The notes under the pieces are model-generated. The model was not told the origin of the DNA. It did no database searches and worked only from the letters and a program-made list of their open reading frames with translations. Shown in pieces: positions 27,001 through 36,483 of a DNA stretch of 64,000 bases; position 1 is the stretch's first letter; every line of letters starts with the position of its first letter. Made by a program: the position numbers and the translations under genes. Source of the stretch: Paenibacillus silvae (lineage in GTDB: Bacteria; Bacillota; Bacilli; Paenibacillales; Paenibacillaceae); contig NZ_BMFU01000003.1 in assembly GCF_014639235.1 (NCBI RefSeq), positions 713,391 through 777,390 of the forward strand, read 5' to 3'.

Positions 27001-28077
27001 TTATTGGGCGTCGGCAATGTTGTCTTTCGTAATTTTTTTGTAAGCAATCCAGACATATTTTCCGTCCGTAATATCAAATTTCGTATTTTCCTTGGTTGGT
27101 GTCTCACCCTTAGCCAGAACAGCTGCCAGAGCTACCGTTGCCGCCCCCTGGTTTTTCGCATCATTCAGCACAGTGCCCAGCATCGTGCCATCCTGCAGTG
27201 CCTGAATTGCCGGAGCTGTAGCATCTACACCTACGACCGGCATCGTTTTGCCATCCTTGAAGTATCCGGCTGCTTTCAACGCTTCAATCGCACCGAGTGC
27301 CATATCATCATTGTTAGCCAGCACGGCTTCGATTTTGTCCCCATGGGAGGCGAGGAATGCCTGCATCTTCTCCTGCCCTTTTACCCGATCCCACATGGCT
27401 GTATCCTCGGCAAGGGCCTCCACTTCGATGCCTGCATCCTGAATCGCCTGAACGGAATATTTGGTGCGCAGCTCGGCATCCTGGTGACCCGGCTCACCCT
27501 TCAGCATTACGTACTGCAGCTTGCCATCCCCGTTCTTGTCAGCCTCGGGATGAGCTTTCCAATAATCCACAATCAGCTGACCGGAGATCGTGCCGGACTC
27601 TTCGGCTTTGGCACCGACATAATACACTTTATCCCACTTGTTCATATCTTCCGCCACAGGTTCACGGTTGAGGAAAACAACTGGAATATTGGCCGCTTTG
27701 GCCTTGTCTATAATGACACCCGCTGCGGTCCGGTCTACCGGGTTCACCGCCATGGCATTGTATTTCTTGGACACGAACAGATCCACTTTCTCATTCTGGG
27801 TCGGCTGTGCATTCTGGCTGTCTACAATATCAAGAGTAGCCACGCCCTCCGCCGCCGCAGTCATCGCGTTCCGTACGCCCGTCATGAACGTATCATCGAA
27901 TTTGTAGATGGCAACCCCGATCTTCGGATTTTCAGTCTGGGCCCCGGCTTCTGTCTGGCTTCCGTTGTCTGTTCCTGCGTTTCCGTTTCCACCAGCACCG
28001 CTTCCCCCGTTGCCACATCCTGCTGCCACTGCCATGCATACCGTCAGCAGCAGCGTCATCCACGTTTTTTTCATCAT
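27001..28077 (-). CDS. mglB: galactose-type sugar-binding lipoprotein
   Basis: Extracytoplasmic sugar-binding protein of 358 residues. The signal ends in a VAAGC lipobox at about residue 21 and is followed by a Gly/Asn/Gln linker. The type I binding fold is recognised by PKIGVAIYKFDDTFMTGVRNAM, NAMAVNPVDRTAAGVIIDKA, VVFLNREP, YVGAKAEESG, ANNDDMALGAIEALKAAGY and PVVGVDATAPAIQAL, close to MglB of E. coli. GGGGGAGG lies 8 bases before the ATG at 28077; a longer reading to 28101 is less likely. A cre-like site lies upstream. Confidence 0.9.
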   Translation of the reverse strand: MMKKTWMTLLLTVCMAVAAGCGNGGSGAGGNGNAGTDNGSQTEAGAQTENPKIGVAIYKFDDTFMTGVRNAMTAAAEGVATLDIVDSQNAQPTQNEKVDLFVSKKYNAMAVNPVDRTAAGVIIDKAKAANIPVVFLNREPVAEDMNKWDKVYYVGAKAEESGTISGQLIVDYWKAHPEADKNGDGKLQYVMLKGEPGHQDAELRTKYSVQAIQDAGIEVEALAEDTAMWDRVKGQEKMQAFLASHGDKIEAVLANNDDMALGAIEALKAAGYFKDGKTMPVVGVDATAPAIQALQDGTMLGTVLNDAKNQGAATVALAAVLAKGETPTKENTKFDITDGKYVWIAYKKITKDNIADAQ

Positions 28078-28124
28078 TCTGATGACCTCCCCCAAGTTCA
28101 TTCGGCTTTACCGATGTCTCTATT

Positions 28125-28140
28125 ATGAAAGGGTTTACAT
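28125..28140 (-). promoter_or_regulatory. cre-like site (CcpA) before mglB
   Basis: On the minus strand ATGTAAACCCTTTCAT matches the WTGNAANCGNWNNCW cre consensus at all but one position (CG reads CC). It is 48 bases upstream of mglB, suggesting catabolite control. Confidence 0.4.
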
Positions 28141-28265
28141 TAAATTCGAATACAATATCTTCATCTGTTTTATCGAAATCCTCCTCAATTTATCTGTTCT
28201 ATATACATATCTAAATTGAACGAAAAATTTTACACAAGCCACTCCGACGACAGAATGTATGAGTT

Positions 28266-29462
28266 CTATTGTACAAAAGGAAATAACAGCTTCTGGTTAT
28301 CCATCCAGAACATATTGTCTGTACTTACCACCTTGGTTTCAAGCACCACTCGCCTCTGAACCGGCCTATGCTCCAGCTTGGCAAGCGCCTGATTGATTCC
28401 CAGATATCCTGCGCTGTAGCCGTTCTGTACAATCAATCGTTGAAATACCCCCTCCTGCAGCTGCTCCAGCTGCTGCTGCTCACTGCCAAATCCGACGATG
28501 CTGACCTTTCGCCCTTCAGCCCTGCGCCGATTCAGTTCATCGGCGGCACCGAGCGAAGCCTGCTCCTGAAGAGCGACCACTCCCGTTACCTCGGGCTGAT
28601 CCAGTTGCTGTTTGACTGCTTGCCAGCAGTCCTCTCTATTGTTACAGACCGATTTCGGTTTAATCTCAATCGCTGGATAAGACGTTAACGCTTCCCGAAT
28701 GCCCTGCTCCCGGTTGACCAGTCCGGCGCTTGTCGGGTCCGGACCAACCAAAGCAATCTGCCCTCGCCCTTGCAGCAATTCGGCCATGGCTTGCCCCGCC
28801 TGACGTCCTGCTTCAAGATTATCCATTGAGATCACACTGGTGATGCCTTTGACAGGAAATTCATCGTTTAACACAATGACCGGCACGATCCCTCCATCCG
28901 TGCCAGACAGCTCTGCCTCCCGAACAATATCGCCAAGAGCCTGTTCGCTCAGCGGATCGACCAGTATGGCCGCAGCCCCCTGTTCCAACGCCAGGGCAGC
29001 GGCCTGAACCTGAGCCTGTTCACGCTCACTGCGGGTCAGGTCCCGCCCAGCCGCAGCTGCAGTGTTAGCGAACGGTGGACCAATAGTGAAGTCTGCGTTC
29101 GAGGAGGTGTGTGAAGGGTTATCCACCGGATACGCTTCAACGGTGATCAGCTGTGCGCTGCGCTCTTTGGCGGCTGCTTCAGCTCCCAGGCGGATCGCCT
29201 CCGCAAGTTCTCCTGCGCCTGCAGGAGTGATCAATGCGATCCGCGGCGGTAAAGCGGGTTCATCGGCTTCCGCCATGCCGCAGGCAGCACATATGAACAG
29301 GCAGCAAGCTGCGGCTGCCTGAAGCAACGCTCTTAATGGCCTGATTTCCGGGGATACCGGCAGAGTTGCCTGGCTTTTTTTTGCCATATCACGAAGTGCT
29401 CTCCTGCTTGGTCTGCCGTATTTACTGTTGCATTTATCACGGTATTTACTGCTGCCCTTCAT
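28266..29462 (-). CDS. sugar-binding-protein-like lipoprotein, likely sensor partner of the kinase
   Basis: A 398-residue type I binding protein. After a basic N-terminus a hydrophobic stretch (ALLQAAAACCLFICAAC) ends in a lipobox-like cysteine at about residue 61. The fold is marked by RIALITPAGAGELAEAIRLGAEAA, AAILVDPLSEQAL, VISMDNLEAGRQAGQAMAELL, GQIALVGPD and SAGYLGINQAL. ATG at 29462 is chosen for its AAGGAGG site and overlaps the kinase gene by 17 bases. Being translationally coupled to a YesM-like kinase, it probably presents sugar to the kinase's outer domain, as in three-component sugar sensing; this is inference. It could instead be a second importer subunit. Confidence 0.8.
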   Translation of the reverse strand: MKGSSKYRDKCNSKYGRPSRRALRDMAKKSQATLPVSPEIRPLRALLQAAAACCLFICAACGMAEADEPALPPRIALITPAGAGELAEAIRLGAEAAAKERSAQLITVEAYPVDNPSHTSSNADFTIGPPFANTAAAAGRDLTRSEREQAQVQAAALALEQGAAAILVDPLSEQALGDIVREAELSGTDGGIVPVIVLNDEFPVKGITSVISMDNLEAGRQAGQAMAELLQGRGQIALVGPDPTSAGLVNREQGIREALTSYPAIEIKPKSVCNNREDCWQAVKQQLDQPEVTGVVALQEQASLGAADELNRRRAEGRKVSIVGFGSEQQQLEQLQEGVFQRLIVQNGYSAGYLGINQALAKLEHRPVQRRVVLETKVVSTDNMFWMDNQKLLFPFVQ

Positions 29463-31272
29463 TCGCCCCGTCCTCCTTCTGCGCTTGTTGAAACGGAATC
29501 CGAATCCACACGCTCGTGCCTTCCTCCAGCTCGCTGGCATAGTTCAGACCATACCCATCCCCATAATAAAGCCGGATGCGATCATGTACATTGCGTACTG
29601 CTACACCTGAGCCTGCCCCGCTTTTTACTACTGCACGACCACTGAGGAGCGCCGCCATCTGTTCCTCCGACATGCCTACCCCGTTATCCGTAATGCAGAA
29701 CACCACATCCTGCTCATCACGCTGCACATCAATCTCAATGCTCCCCTCGTCCATGTGGTACTCAATGCCATGTACAATCGCATTTTCGATCAATGGCTGC
29801 AGAATCAGCTTCAGTGTAAGGCCGTCAAGCACCTGCTCATCCGCATGAATCGTGAAGGTGAACTTGTGTTTGAATCGCATCTGCTGAATCGTCAGATAGT
29901 GGCGCGCATGCTCCAGCTCCTCCCTGACGGAAATAATGGTTTTGCCCTGACTGAGACTGATGCGGAACAACCGGGACAGGGAGGTAATCATCGTGATGAC
30001 TTCGTCATTGCGGCTCATGCCAACCATACGGACCACAGAATTCAGGGTGTTGTAGAGAAAATGCGGATTAATCTGAGCCTGAAGCGCCTCCAGCTCCAGA
30101 CGGCGTTTTTGCTCCTGTTCATGGATGATCTCATCCATAAGCGTGCGAATTTTGTTCACCATCAGATTGAACCTGCGCGACAAGCGCTCGACTTCAAGCG
30201 GTCCCGTAGTTGGCAACACCACGTTGAAATCTCCACGCTCCACCGCCTTCATCTTGCGTTCCATACGCCGAATCGGACGGGTCAGACTGGACGAGAGCAG
30301 CATGGACACCACAATGACCAGCACCAGCACCACCACCAGTACACGAATCAGATATCCGTTCACTTCCTGACGAGTCGTCATGATCTCATCGAGATAAGCT
30401 ACGCCAACGATCTTCCAGCCAATATTGGCTACCGACTTCACGGTGTTCAGTCTCTTCTGTCCTTCAGCCTCATCCTCGTAGCTGCCTGCTGCGACCAGAG
30501 CTTGCTCGATATTTTCCTTTTTCAGCCCCATATACATGAGCTGCTGCTGCGGATGGTACACGATATTGCCTGCACTCTCGTCGATAATGTAGACGTATCC
30601 CCGCTGTCCCAGACTGACCCGGCTGCTGATTTCATCCATTTGTTTAAAATTAATATCCACCAGCAGGATCACCTGCCGCTCCTGGCCATTCTGCTTAACC
30701 GTCATGCCCTTGCTCATCGAGACGACCCATTGATAAGGTCCTGCATACATATTCTGAATGTGCGGCAACGAGAAGCTCAGGTGATTGGGCACACGAAGCG
30801 CTGACTGAAACCAGCCCTGCTGGGTCACATGTGCGCTCCGCTTCAATGCGGCAGCAGGTCTGTTCTTGAGCAGTTCTCCGTTCGCGTCGAGCAGCGTAAT
30901 CGAAATGATATCCTCCCGGCTGCTGAGCAGCGTATCGAGCTGTTTATCCACCTGATCCCCTTCCCATGTCCCGTCCCGAAGCATATGCTCCTCGATGGCA
31001 CGATAGAGATGGGACATACTCCGCACGTAATCCTCCAGGTTATAACTGACCTGATCGACAATCTGCCTGGTGGAGAGCTCTGCACTGCGTTCCGCGGCCT
31101 GTGTGAATTTGTCATGCAGCAGCACCGCCATAATGGTGAGCACCAGTACGATGAAAACAGAGAAGGACCACGTAATAATGGAACGAATGCTGCTGACCCT
31201 GGATGACCGCAAATATTTCCGAAGCTTGTGTGCGATAGATTTGCTTGGGCCCGTGAACGCTCTCCAGTTCAT
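29446..31272 (-). CDS. YesM-like sensor histidine kinase
   Basis: A 608-residue membrane kinase. Helix 1 is at about 33-52, an extracytoplasmic Cache-like region follows to ~290, helix 2 is at ~300-325 (VLVVVLVLVIVVSMLL), HAMP at ~330-380, then the LytS/YesM-type kinase domain with phosphoacceptor histidine in LQAQINPHFLYNTLNSV (~residue 410). The ATPase has IVHGIEYHM (N box) and ITDNGVGMS. It overlaps the response-regulator gene by 4 bases upstream and the binding-protein gene downstream. Together they probably activate the galactose-type transporter. Confidence 0.92.
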   Translation of the reverse strand: MNWRAFTGPSKSIAHKLRKYLRSSRVSSIRSIITWSFSVFIVLVLTIMAVLLHDKFTQAAERSAELSTRQIVDQVSYNLEDYVRSMSHLYRAIEEHMLRDGTWEGDQVDKQLDTLLSSREDIISITLLDANGELLKNRPAAALKRSAHVTQQGWFQSALRVPNHLSFSLPHIQNMYAGPYQWVVSMSKGMTVKQNGQERQVILLVDINFKQMDEISSRVSLGQRGYVYIIDESAGNIVYHPQQQLMYMGLKKENIEQALVAAGSYEDEAEGQKRLNTVKSVANIGWKIVGVAYLDEIMTTRQEVNGYLIRVLVVVLVLVIVVSMLLSSSLTRPIRRMERKMKAVERGDFNVVLPTTGPLEVERLSRRFNLMVNKIRTLMDEIIHEQEQKRRLELEALQAQINPHFLYNTLNSVVRMVGMSRNDEVITMITSLSRLFRISLSQGKTIISVREELEHARHYLTIQQMRFKHKFTFTIHADEQVLDGLTLKLILQPLIENAIVHGIEYHMDEGSIEIDVQRDEQDVVFCITDNGVGMSEEQMAALLSGRAVVKSGAGSGVAVRNVHDRIRLYYGDGYGLNYASELEEGTSVWIRIPFQQAQKEDGANEGQQ

Positions 31273-32876
31273 CGAAGGGTGCCTTCCGGTGCTGCTGCCT
31301 CCGCCTGTCTGCGATATTCTTTGGGCGAGACCCCGACATGCTTTTTAAAACAAAAGCTGAAATAGTTCGGCTCGGCAAAGCCCACCCGCTCGGCAATCTG
31401 AAACGACTTCAGCTCCGTGGAGCGCAGTAGCTCCCTCGCCTCATCCATGCGAATCTGCATCAAAAACTGGAGGAAGGTGAGCTGCACTTCTTTTTTGAAA
31501 ATGCTGCAAAAATACCCGGAGCTGATATGCAAATGTGCACATACCTTCTGAATGGACAGCTCAGGATCGGCATAATGCTGCTTCGTAAATGCAAGCGCCT
31601 GCTCCACAATATCCTTATAGACATGCTGACGACCGCTGGAAATGCGCTCTTGAACAAGCAGACAGACCTCCCGCACCTTCTGCTGTGCTTCAGACAGTCC
31701 CGGCAGTCGGAACAGCTCCGTATACAGCTGAAATCCGGCACCGAATATGTCCTCCATCTCTTCACCTGAAGCCTGTGCCGCTTTCCAGACGGTCGTTAAT
31801 ACTTCAATTAGATACAGCTGAATATCACTGCGCCCATGCTCTACCGTAATTTCCCGGAAAATGATCTGCAGTCCCTGCTCCAGCTCTGCCTGCGTACCTG
31901 CCTTCAGACAGCGGGTTAACGTCTGCTGCTTCAGTTCATCAAAGCGCAGCTTACCCTCCGTCTGACGTTCCACATCCGCAATATAGATCAACGAGTCTGT
32001 TCCAGGTACGAGCCGATAATCCAGCGCCAGCAGGGCATCTTCATAGGCATGCTTCACTGCGGGCAACGTGTCTGCAAGACGACTGGACCCGATCGTTGCG
32101 GGTACACGCAAATAGTGATGAATGCTGCGCACAACCTTCTCCAGTGCCTGCTGCTGCAGCTTCTCTCCCTCGGCCCCGCCGAGGCGGTCTATGTAGAGCA
32201 GCACCACCGTCTCCTGATGCAAGAAGGCATATCCTGCCTGATGATCATCCCAGATTTCAGCGGCAATGTTCAGGGCGGCAAACAGCTTCAGCTCTGCATC
32301 TTCGGACGGATGCAGGGTCAGGATGGACACACCGTATCGCTCACCCTCCAGCTCAAGCCCGCACTGACTTGCACGGTTTAAAATGTACTGTGCGGATTTC
32401 TGACGATGCAGCAGAGTCGCGATCAGCTCGGCTTGTAATAAGGGCAAGCTTGTACGATAGTGCTCGCGCAGTTGCTGTACATTTTCACGTTCTGCAATCT
32501 CAGCTGCCATCTGGGCACACAATCGGGTGAGCAGCTCCGTAAGGTGTTTCGCCGAGAAGGGTTTCAGCAGATATTCATCCACGCTAAGCGAGACGGCCTG
32601 GCGGGCATAATCAAATTCATCATATCCCGTCAAAATAACGACCTTCATCAGCGGATTCCGTTCCCTCAATCTTCGTGCCAGTTCCAGACCATCCATAAAA
32701 GGCATGCTGATATCCGTAATCACGATATCCGGCTCCACCCGTTCAGCCATCTCCAGCGCCTCACGACCATTCTCTGCTAGGCCAACGATGCGCAGATCCA
32801 TAGCCTCCCAGTCCACTTCCACAACCAATCCTTCACGCACATCCTGCTCATCGTCTACGAGAAGCACCCGGTACAT
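31269..32876 (-). CDS. YesN-like AraC-family response regulator
   Basis: A 535-residue regulator. The receiver domain (1-125) has the phosphoacceptor aspartate in EPDIVITDISMPFMDGLE (~residue 55), with acidic pocket DDEQD and lysine in YLLKPFSAKHL (~104). A long linker, about 300 residues, follows, then two AraC-type helix-turn-helix motifs at the end (IQKVCAHLHISSGYFCSIFK, IAERVGFAEPNYFSFCFKKHV, GVSPKEYRRQA). It is first in the operon with the kinase and binding protein. A cre-consensus site lies 193 bases upstream. Confidence 0.92.
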   Translation of the reverse strand: MYRVLLVDDEQDVREGLVVEVDWEAMDLRIVGLAENGREALEMAERVEPDIVITDISMPFMDGLELARRLRERNPLMKVVILTGYDEFDYARQAVSLSVDEYLLKPFSAKHLTELLTRLCAQMAAEIAERENVQQLREHYRTSLPLLQAELIATLLHRQKSAQYILNRASQCGLELEGERYGVSILTLHPSEDAELKLFAALNIAAEIWDDHQAGYAFLHQETVVLLYIDRLGGAEGEKLQQQALEKVVRSIHHYLRVPATIGSSRLADTLPAVKHAYEDALLALDYRLVPGTDSLIYIADVERQTEGKLRFDELKQQTLTRCLKAGTQAELEQGLQIIFREITVEHGRSDIQLYLIEVLTTVWKAAQASGEEMEDIFGAGFQLYTELFRLPGLSEAQQKVREVCLLVQERISSGRQHVYKDIVEQALAFTKQHYADPELSIQKVCAHLHISSGYFCSIFKKEVQLTFLQFLMQIRMDEARELLRSTELKSFQIAERVGFAEPNYFSFCFKKHVGVSPKEYRRQAEAAAPEGTLR

Positions 32877-33068
32877 GCTTGTTTCCTCCTTTTATCCAGC
32901 CACCGCTGTCCATGAAATACTATACCAACACCCTGCGGATGATTCGCTGGTGTCTTCTCCTTCATTGATTCACACCCTTAAAAAATGAACAATATCTCTC
33001 AGCGAAGAAAATGTACTGACTTCCCTTCAAGCAAGGTTTCCAACATAATATACAATAAAAAACTTTTT

Positions 33069-33083
33069 ATGTAATCGCTTTCT
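33069..33083. promoter_or_regulatory. cre consensus site upstream of the sugar regulatory operon
   Basis: ATGTAATCGCTTTCT fits WTGNAANCGNWNNCW fully. It lies between the divergent response-regulator and cold-shock genes. The rest of the 460-bp gap holds both promoters and no visible gene. Confidence 0.45.
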
Positions 33084-33336
33084 TTTTTCGAGTGTTCATC
33101 TATGCTTCTATTGACTCTTTGCATGCCACCCCACAAGGGGAACTGCCCTCTCTGTAGGCTGTTGCTAGAAAAATGATTCAAAAATTGACTTATATTGGTA
33201 CACGTGTTATGATCATATAGGTCGATACATTAGCGGACATTACGTTTGCGGTTTAACCACCGGATGAGCATTAATCAGAATTGAATGCAGCTCATGCCAA
33301 TGATCGTACAAAACTTATTATTTTTGGAGGAATCAC

Positions 33337-33537
33337 ATGCAAACAGGTACAGTAAAATGGTTCAACGCAGACAAAGGATTTGGCTTTATCGAAACTGAAG
33401 AAGGAACAGACGTATTCGTTCACTTCAGCGCCATTCAAGGTGAAGGTTACAAAACGTTGGACGAAGGTCAACGTGTCGAGTTTGAAGTAACTCAAGGTAA
33501 CCGTGGACCGCAAGCGGAGAACGTTACTAAACTGTAA
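33337..33537 (+). CDS. cold-shock protein, Csp family
   Basis: A 66-residue single cold-shock domain with both RNA-binding motifs, KWFNADKGFGFIE (RNP1) and DVFVHFSAI (RNP2). It acts as an RNA chaperone in the cytoplasm. TTGGAGG lies 8 bases before the ATG. A spacious 5' region of more than 100 bases precedes the gene, compatible with the long structured leaders of csp mRNAs. A strong terminator follows within 10 bases. Confidence 0.97.
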   Translation: MQTGTVKWFNADKGFGFIETEEGTDVFVHFSAIQGEGYKTLDEGQRVEFEVTQGNRGPQAENVTKL

Positions 33538-33545
33538 TTGATACG

Positions 33546-33572
33546 GGGGCTGCCTCTGGCAGCTCTTTATTT
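33546..33572 (+). terminator. terminator of the cold-shock gene
   Basis: GGCTGCC, a TCT loop, and GGCAGC are followed by TCTTTATTTAT, 9 bases after the stop. Confidence 0.85.
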
Positions 33573-33585
33573 ATGCCCACATTTG

Positions 33586-33665
33586 AAGGTTATTCTGTAC
33601 AGAAAAAACCTGAAAAAGCGGAGCGTTCGCCTTACTGTGTAAAATCTTTAGTTCAACTTATATAG
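33586..33665. repeat. truncated MITE-like repeat (family 3)
   Basis: The sequence from GAAGGTTATTCTGT and ACAGAAAAAACCTGAAAAAG to the terminal repeat TAGTTCAACTTATATAG (33649-33665) matches parts of the full element at 16959-17154. The left terminal repeat is missing, so this is a deletion derivative. Confidence 0.75.
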
Positions 33666-33670
33666 TCTAA

Positions 33671-33880
33671 CTTGGCTTAACTTATATCCATCACAGAAAT
33701 GAGGTTTTTATTCCAACAGAACAATATAAATCCGAAGAACATGTTGTATTTTCCACGGTTGACGATATCATTAACTTCTACTCGCCTCAGCAAACAAGCA
33801 CCGATAACATCGAAGCTCACCAGCGTCCTGCGCATTCAGCAGATTCATTAGCACCATCCGATCATACTTCAGAACGTTAA
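33671..33880 (+). pseudogene. headless reading frame beside the repeat
   Basis: After a stop at 33668 the frame stays open for 69 codons to TAA at 33878 with a protein-like composition (HHRNEVFIPTEQY..EEHVVFSTVDDIINFYSP), but it has no ATG, GTG or TTG start with a ribosome site. It directly abuts the truncated MITE. I read it as the 3' remnant of a gene cut by the repeat. Family not recognised. Confidence 0.45.
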
Positions 33881-33909
33881 CCACAAGAAAAGATAGCTGC
33901 CTATCCGAA

Positions 33910-33950
33910 AAAAGCAAAAGGCCCTGAACCGCTTGCACGGTACAGGGCCT
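33910..33950 (-). terminator. terminator of the LiaR-like operon
   Basis: On the minus strand GGCCCTGTACCG and CGGTTCAGGGCC form a 12-bp stem followed by TTTTGCTTTTTT, 40 bases beyond the regulator stop. Confidence 0.85.
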
Positions 33951-33989
33951 GATTTGTGTCCTAATTTCAATAACCTTACATCTGTATAT

Positions 33990-34703
33990 TTACTTTACAT
34001 AACCGTTCCGAATCGCAAAAACTACCGCCTGCGTGCGATCCTCCACCTGAAGCTTCTGCAGTATGCGATGTACATGGGTCTTTACCGTGCTTTCCCCGAT
34101 GTACAGCTTCCGGGCAATCTCTTCATTCCGCAGACCGTAAGCCATCTGCTGCAGCACTTCAAGCTCACGTCCAGTGAAGGCATCTGTCAGAGGCTCGGGT
34201 TGCTCGTCTGTATTCTGACCGGAATGCGGAGTCGGGACGGATTCTTCCGTCTGAGGCGATGATGCCGCTGAGCGTACAGCTAAAGCAATGACTTTGGCTG
34301 CGACAGCTGTACGGTAGATGGCTTCTCCACGATAGGCCGCTCTCACAGTATCAATCAGTTCTTCCGGAGCTGCATCCTTGAGCAAATATCCTACGGCTCC
34401 CGCACGTATTCCTTGATACACATAATCCTCTTGGTCGAAAGTAGTCAGTATGACCACCTTACATTCCGGCAGCACCTCCAGTAACGCCTGTGTGGCCTCC
34501 AGTCCATTGCCACCCTCCATCTGCACATCCATGAATACAACATGGGGAGCAAGCTCGGCGGCAAGCCTGACAGCTTCCGGGCCACTTCCTGCTTCGCCCA
34601 CAACCTTCATATCCTGCTGTGCATTAATAATAAAGCGCAGCCCGTGCCTGACCAGATGCTGGTCGTCCACCAGAAGTACCCGTATCATTGTTGACTCTGT
34701 CAT
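33990..34703 (-). CDS. NarL/LuxR-family response regulator (LiaR-like)
   Basis: A 237-residue regulator. The receiver domain has the phosphoacceptor aspartate in HVVFMDVQMEGGNGLEA (~residue 58) and conserved lysine in YLLKDAAPEEL. The C-terminal LuxR helix-turn-helix reads LTGREL-like TGRELEVLQQMAYGLRNEEIA and STVKTHVHRILQKL. A linker of about 45 residues separates the domains. It overlaps the kinase gene by 4 bases and ends at a strong terminator. Confidence 0.93.
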   Translation of the reverse strand: MTESTMIRVLLVDDQHLVRHGLRFIINAQQDMKVVGEAGSGPEAVRLAAELAPHVVFMDVQMEGGNGLEATQALLEVLPECKVVILTTFDQEDYVYQGIRAGAVGYLLKDAAPEELIDTVRAAYRGEAIYRTAVAAKVIALAVRSAASSPQTEESVPTPHSGQNTDEQPEPLTDAFTGRELEVLQQMAYGLRNEEIARKLYIGESTVKTHVHRILQKLQVEDRTQAVVFAIRNGYVK

Positions 34704-35968
34704 TGCTCCTCACCTCCTGCAGCCGCCATGTCTGATTGCGGAATACATACCTCCAGCCTCATGCCATGCGGATGGATCGCTTCAATGTTCATCGTTCCAC
34801 CCACCCTTTCACACCGTGCCTTCATACTCGATATTCCAAAACCCGGCACAATACTGGACAAGCCTGAGCCTGGTATAATCGTCCGGTTCTGACCAAATAC
34901 ACCGTCATCCTCCACTCGCATGTATAGATTCTCTTCCTCTTCCGTGATATGCACACTTACACGAGTGGCCTTGGCATGCCGAAGAATGTTGGACAATGCC
35001 TCTTGTAAAATCCGGTACAACAATTCGGAGGTCTCTGCTGACCATTCTGCTTGTTTGCCGGCATAGTGCAGATCAATGGAGTACCCTGTTAATGCCTTCA
35101 CTTCATTCACCAGACTGTTCAATGCGACCAGGCCAAGCCCGGATTCGCTGCTGCCCATCTGATGAGCCACCGTCCGCACCTCCTGCAGGCTCTGCCTTAC
35201 AACATCCAGCACGGAGCCCAAGGCTTTATCCGCCTCGGCTGCATCCAGCTTCATCATATAAGGCAATGCCTGAAGCTGTACAATCGCCGATGTCAGGCGA
35301 TTTCCGATACTATCATGCAAATCCATCGAAATTCGGCCCCGCTCTTCAAGCACAGCGTAATGCATGAGGCGTACCGTTGCACGCTCCAATTCCTCATGTG
35401 TATGCCGGAGCTCTTCATGCGCCTGACTTAATTCAGCATGCACTCTCTGAAGCTCGGTATAATGACGCTCGCTTTCCCTTCTGCTTTCCCGTTTAATGCG
35501 TGCGCCCCAGCAGAAGAAATACGTAACAATGTAGGCCATCGTGTATATGAGAATGGACTGCGGCTCGACACCCGCCGTATATAACAGCATGGCATTGCCT
35601 GCGAGAATCATCAAGCCAAGCCACCATGATCGGGCTACGGGAAGATTCAACGCAGCATAACCAATCAGATAAAAGGTAAGCTCAAAAATACGGTACTCCG
35701 CTTGAAACAGCTGGGCATACAGCAGCGTTGCTATCCAAGTCAGCACAATCATGATCGTGCGCATTCGATCCCTTTTTAACCAATCAGGTGTCCAGACGAG
35801 CACAAAGTAAGGCAAACGGATAGCCAGACCTGCACACAACCCAAGCAACGTGAACGTATCCATCGGATTGAACAGATTGTAGAGCAATAGCAGACTTAGA
35901 ATTAAATCTCCTGTGTGATTAGCAAGAAAATTGCGTATTTTATCTCGCATGACATATGGATTTTGCAT
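34700..35968 (-). CDS. NarL-type sensor histidine kinase (HisKA_3)
   Basis: A 422-residue kinase with about five or six N-terminal hydrophobic segments (residues ~17-160), a coiled-coil linker rich in Glu/His/Arg (~170-205) and the DesK/LiaS-type dimerisation domain whose histidine lies in RISMDLHDSIGNRL (~residue 218). The ATPase has LLYRILQEALSNILRHA (N box) and VEDDGVFG. No large outer domain is present, so it probably senses within or near the membrane. It pairs with the downstream LiaR-like regulator through a 4-base overlap. Confidence 0.9.
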   Translation of the reverse strand: MQNPYVMRDKIRNFLANHTGDLILSLLLLYNLFNPMDTFTLLGLCAGLAIRLPYFVLVWTPDWLKRDRMRTIMIVLTWIATLLYAQLFQAEYRIFELTFYLIGYAALNLPVARSWWLGLMILAGNAMLLYTAGVEPQSILIYTMAYIVTYFFCWGARIKRESRRESERHYTELQRVHAELSQAHEELRHTHEELERATVRLMHYAVLEERGRISMDLHDSIGNRLTSAIVQLQALPYMMKLDAAEADKALGSVLDVVRQSLQEVRTVAHQMGSSESGLGLVALNSLVNEVKALTGYSIDLHYAGKQAEWSAETSELLYRILQEALSNILRHAKATRVSVHITEEEENLYMRVEDDGVFGQNRTIIPGSGLSSIVPGFGISSMKARCERVGGTMNIEAIHPHGMRLEVCIPQSDMAAAGGEEQ

Positions 35969-36036
35969 ATATCTCCCTCTCGCATAGCATAACCTTGAAT
36001 GGTTGGATGGCCTTACATTCTCAAACGTATGATTAA

Positions 36037-36483
36037 CTATACATTGCGCCCTTGCATTTGACGAATCCGCATATAGACCAGTACACGCCGGGCAGCAATA
36101 CTCCCGAGTGGTATGAACAGTAAAGCATTGCTTAGAGAAACCACATTATGATGTACATCCAGTGTGCTGAAGTAATGTTTCAGCAGCATGATGATGATCA
36201 GCACAAGAGCCGTGCCCATTGACCCTTTGGACATAACTTTCCCCGTTGCCGGATCAACCCGCAGCCGTTCCATCCAGGCACGCCAAATACCTATCGCACA
36301 TCCGATAACTAAAAACAACGTATACAGAAGCAGCGTTAATCCTGTAACTGGCCCCTGAGAGATATTCGAAAAAATGGCAATAGCCACAATCACAGGCATC
36401 AGCCACATCCGCTCGAGCTTAACCTCCTTCTCCCTCATCGACAACAATAGAATAATCAAAGCTGTAATGACAATATTCATCAT
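36037..36483 (-). CDS. small polytopic membrane protein (DUF1453/CcdC-like, tentative)
   Basis: A 148-residue protein with four hydrophobic segments at about 3-16, 27-43, 47-64 and 90-103, and a cytoplasmic loop WRAWMERLRVDPATGKVMSKGS. The 'R...DP.TGKV' loop suggests the DUF1453/CcdC-like group, but I am not certain. It lies 68 bases upstream of the kinase gene on the same strand and could be in the same transcript, possibly as an accessory sensor or a target. Confidence 0.6.
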   Translation of the reverse strand: MMNIVITALIILLLSMREKEVKLERMWLMPVIVAIAIFSNISQGPVTGLTLLLYTLFLVIGCAIGIWRAWMERLRVDPATGKVMSKGSMGTALVLIIIMLLKHYFSTLDVHHNVVSLSNALLFIPLGSIAARRVLVYMRIRQMQGRNV

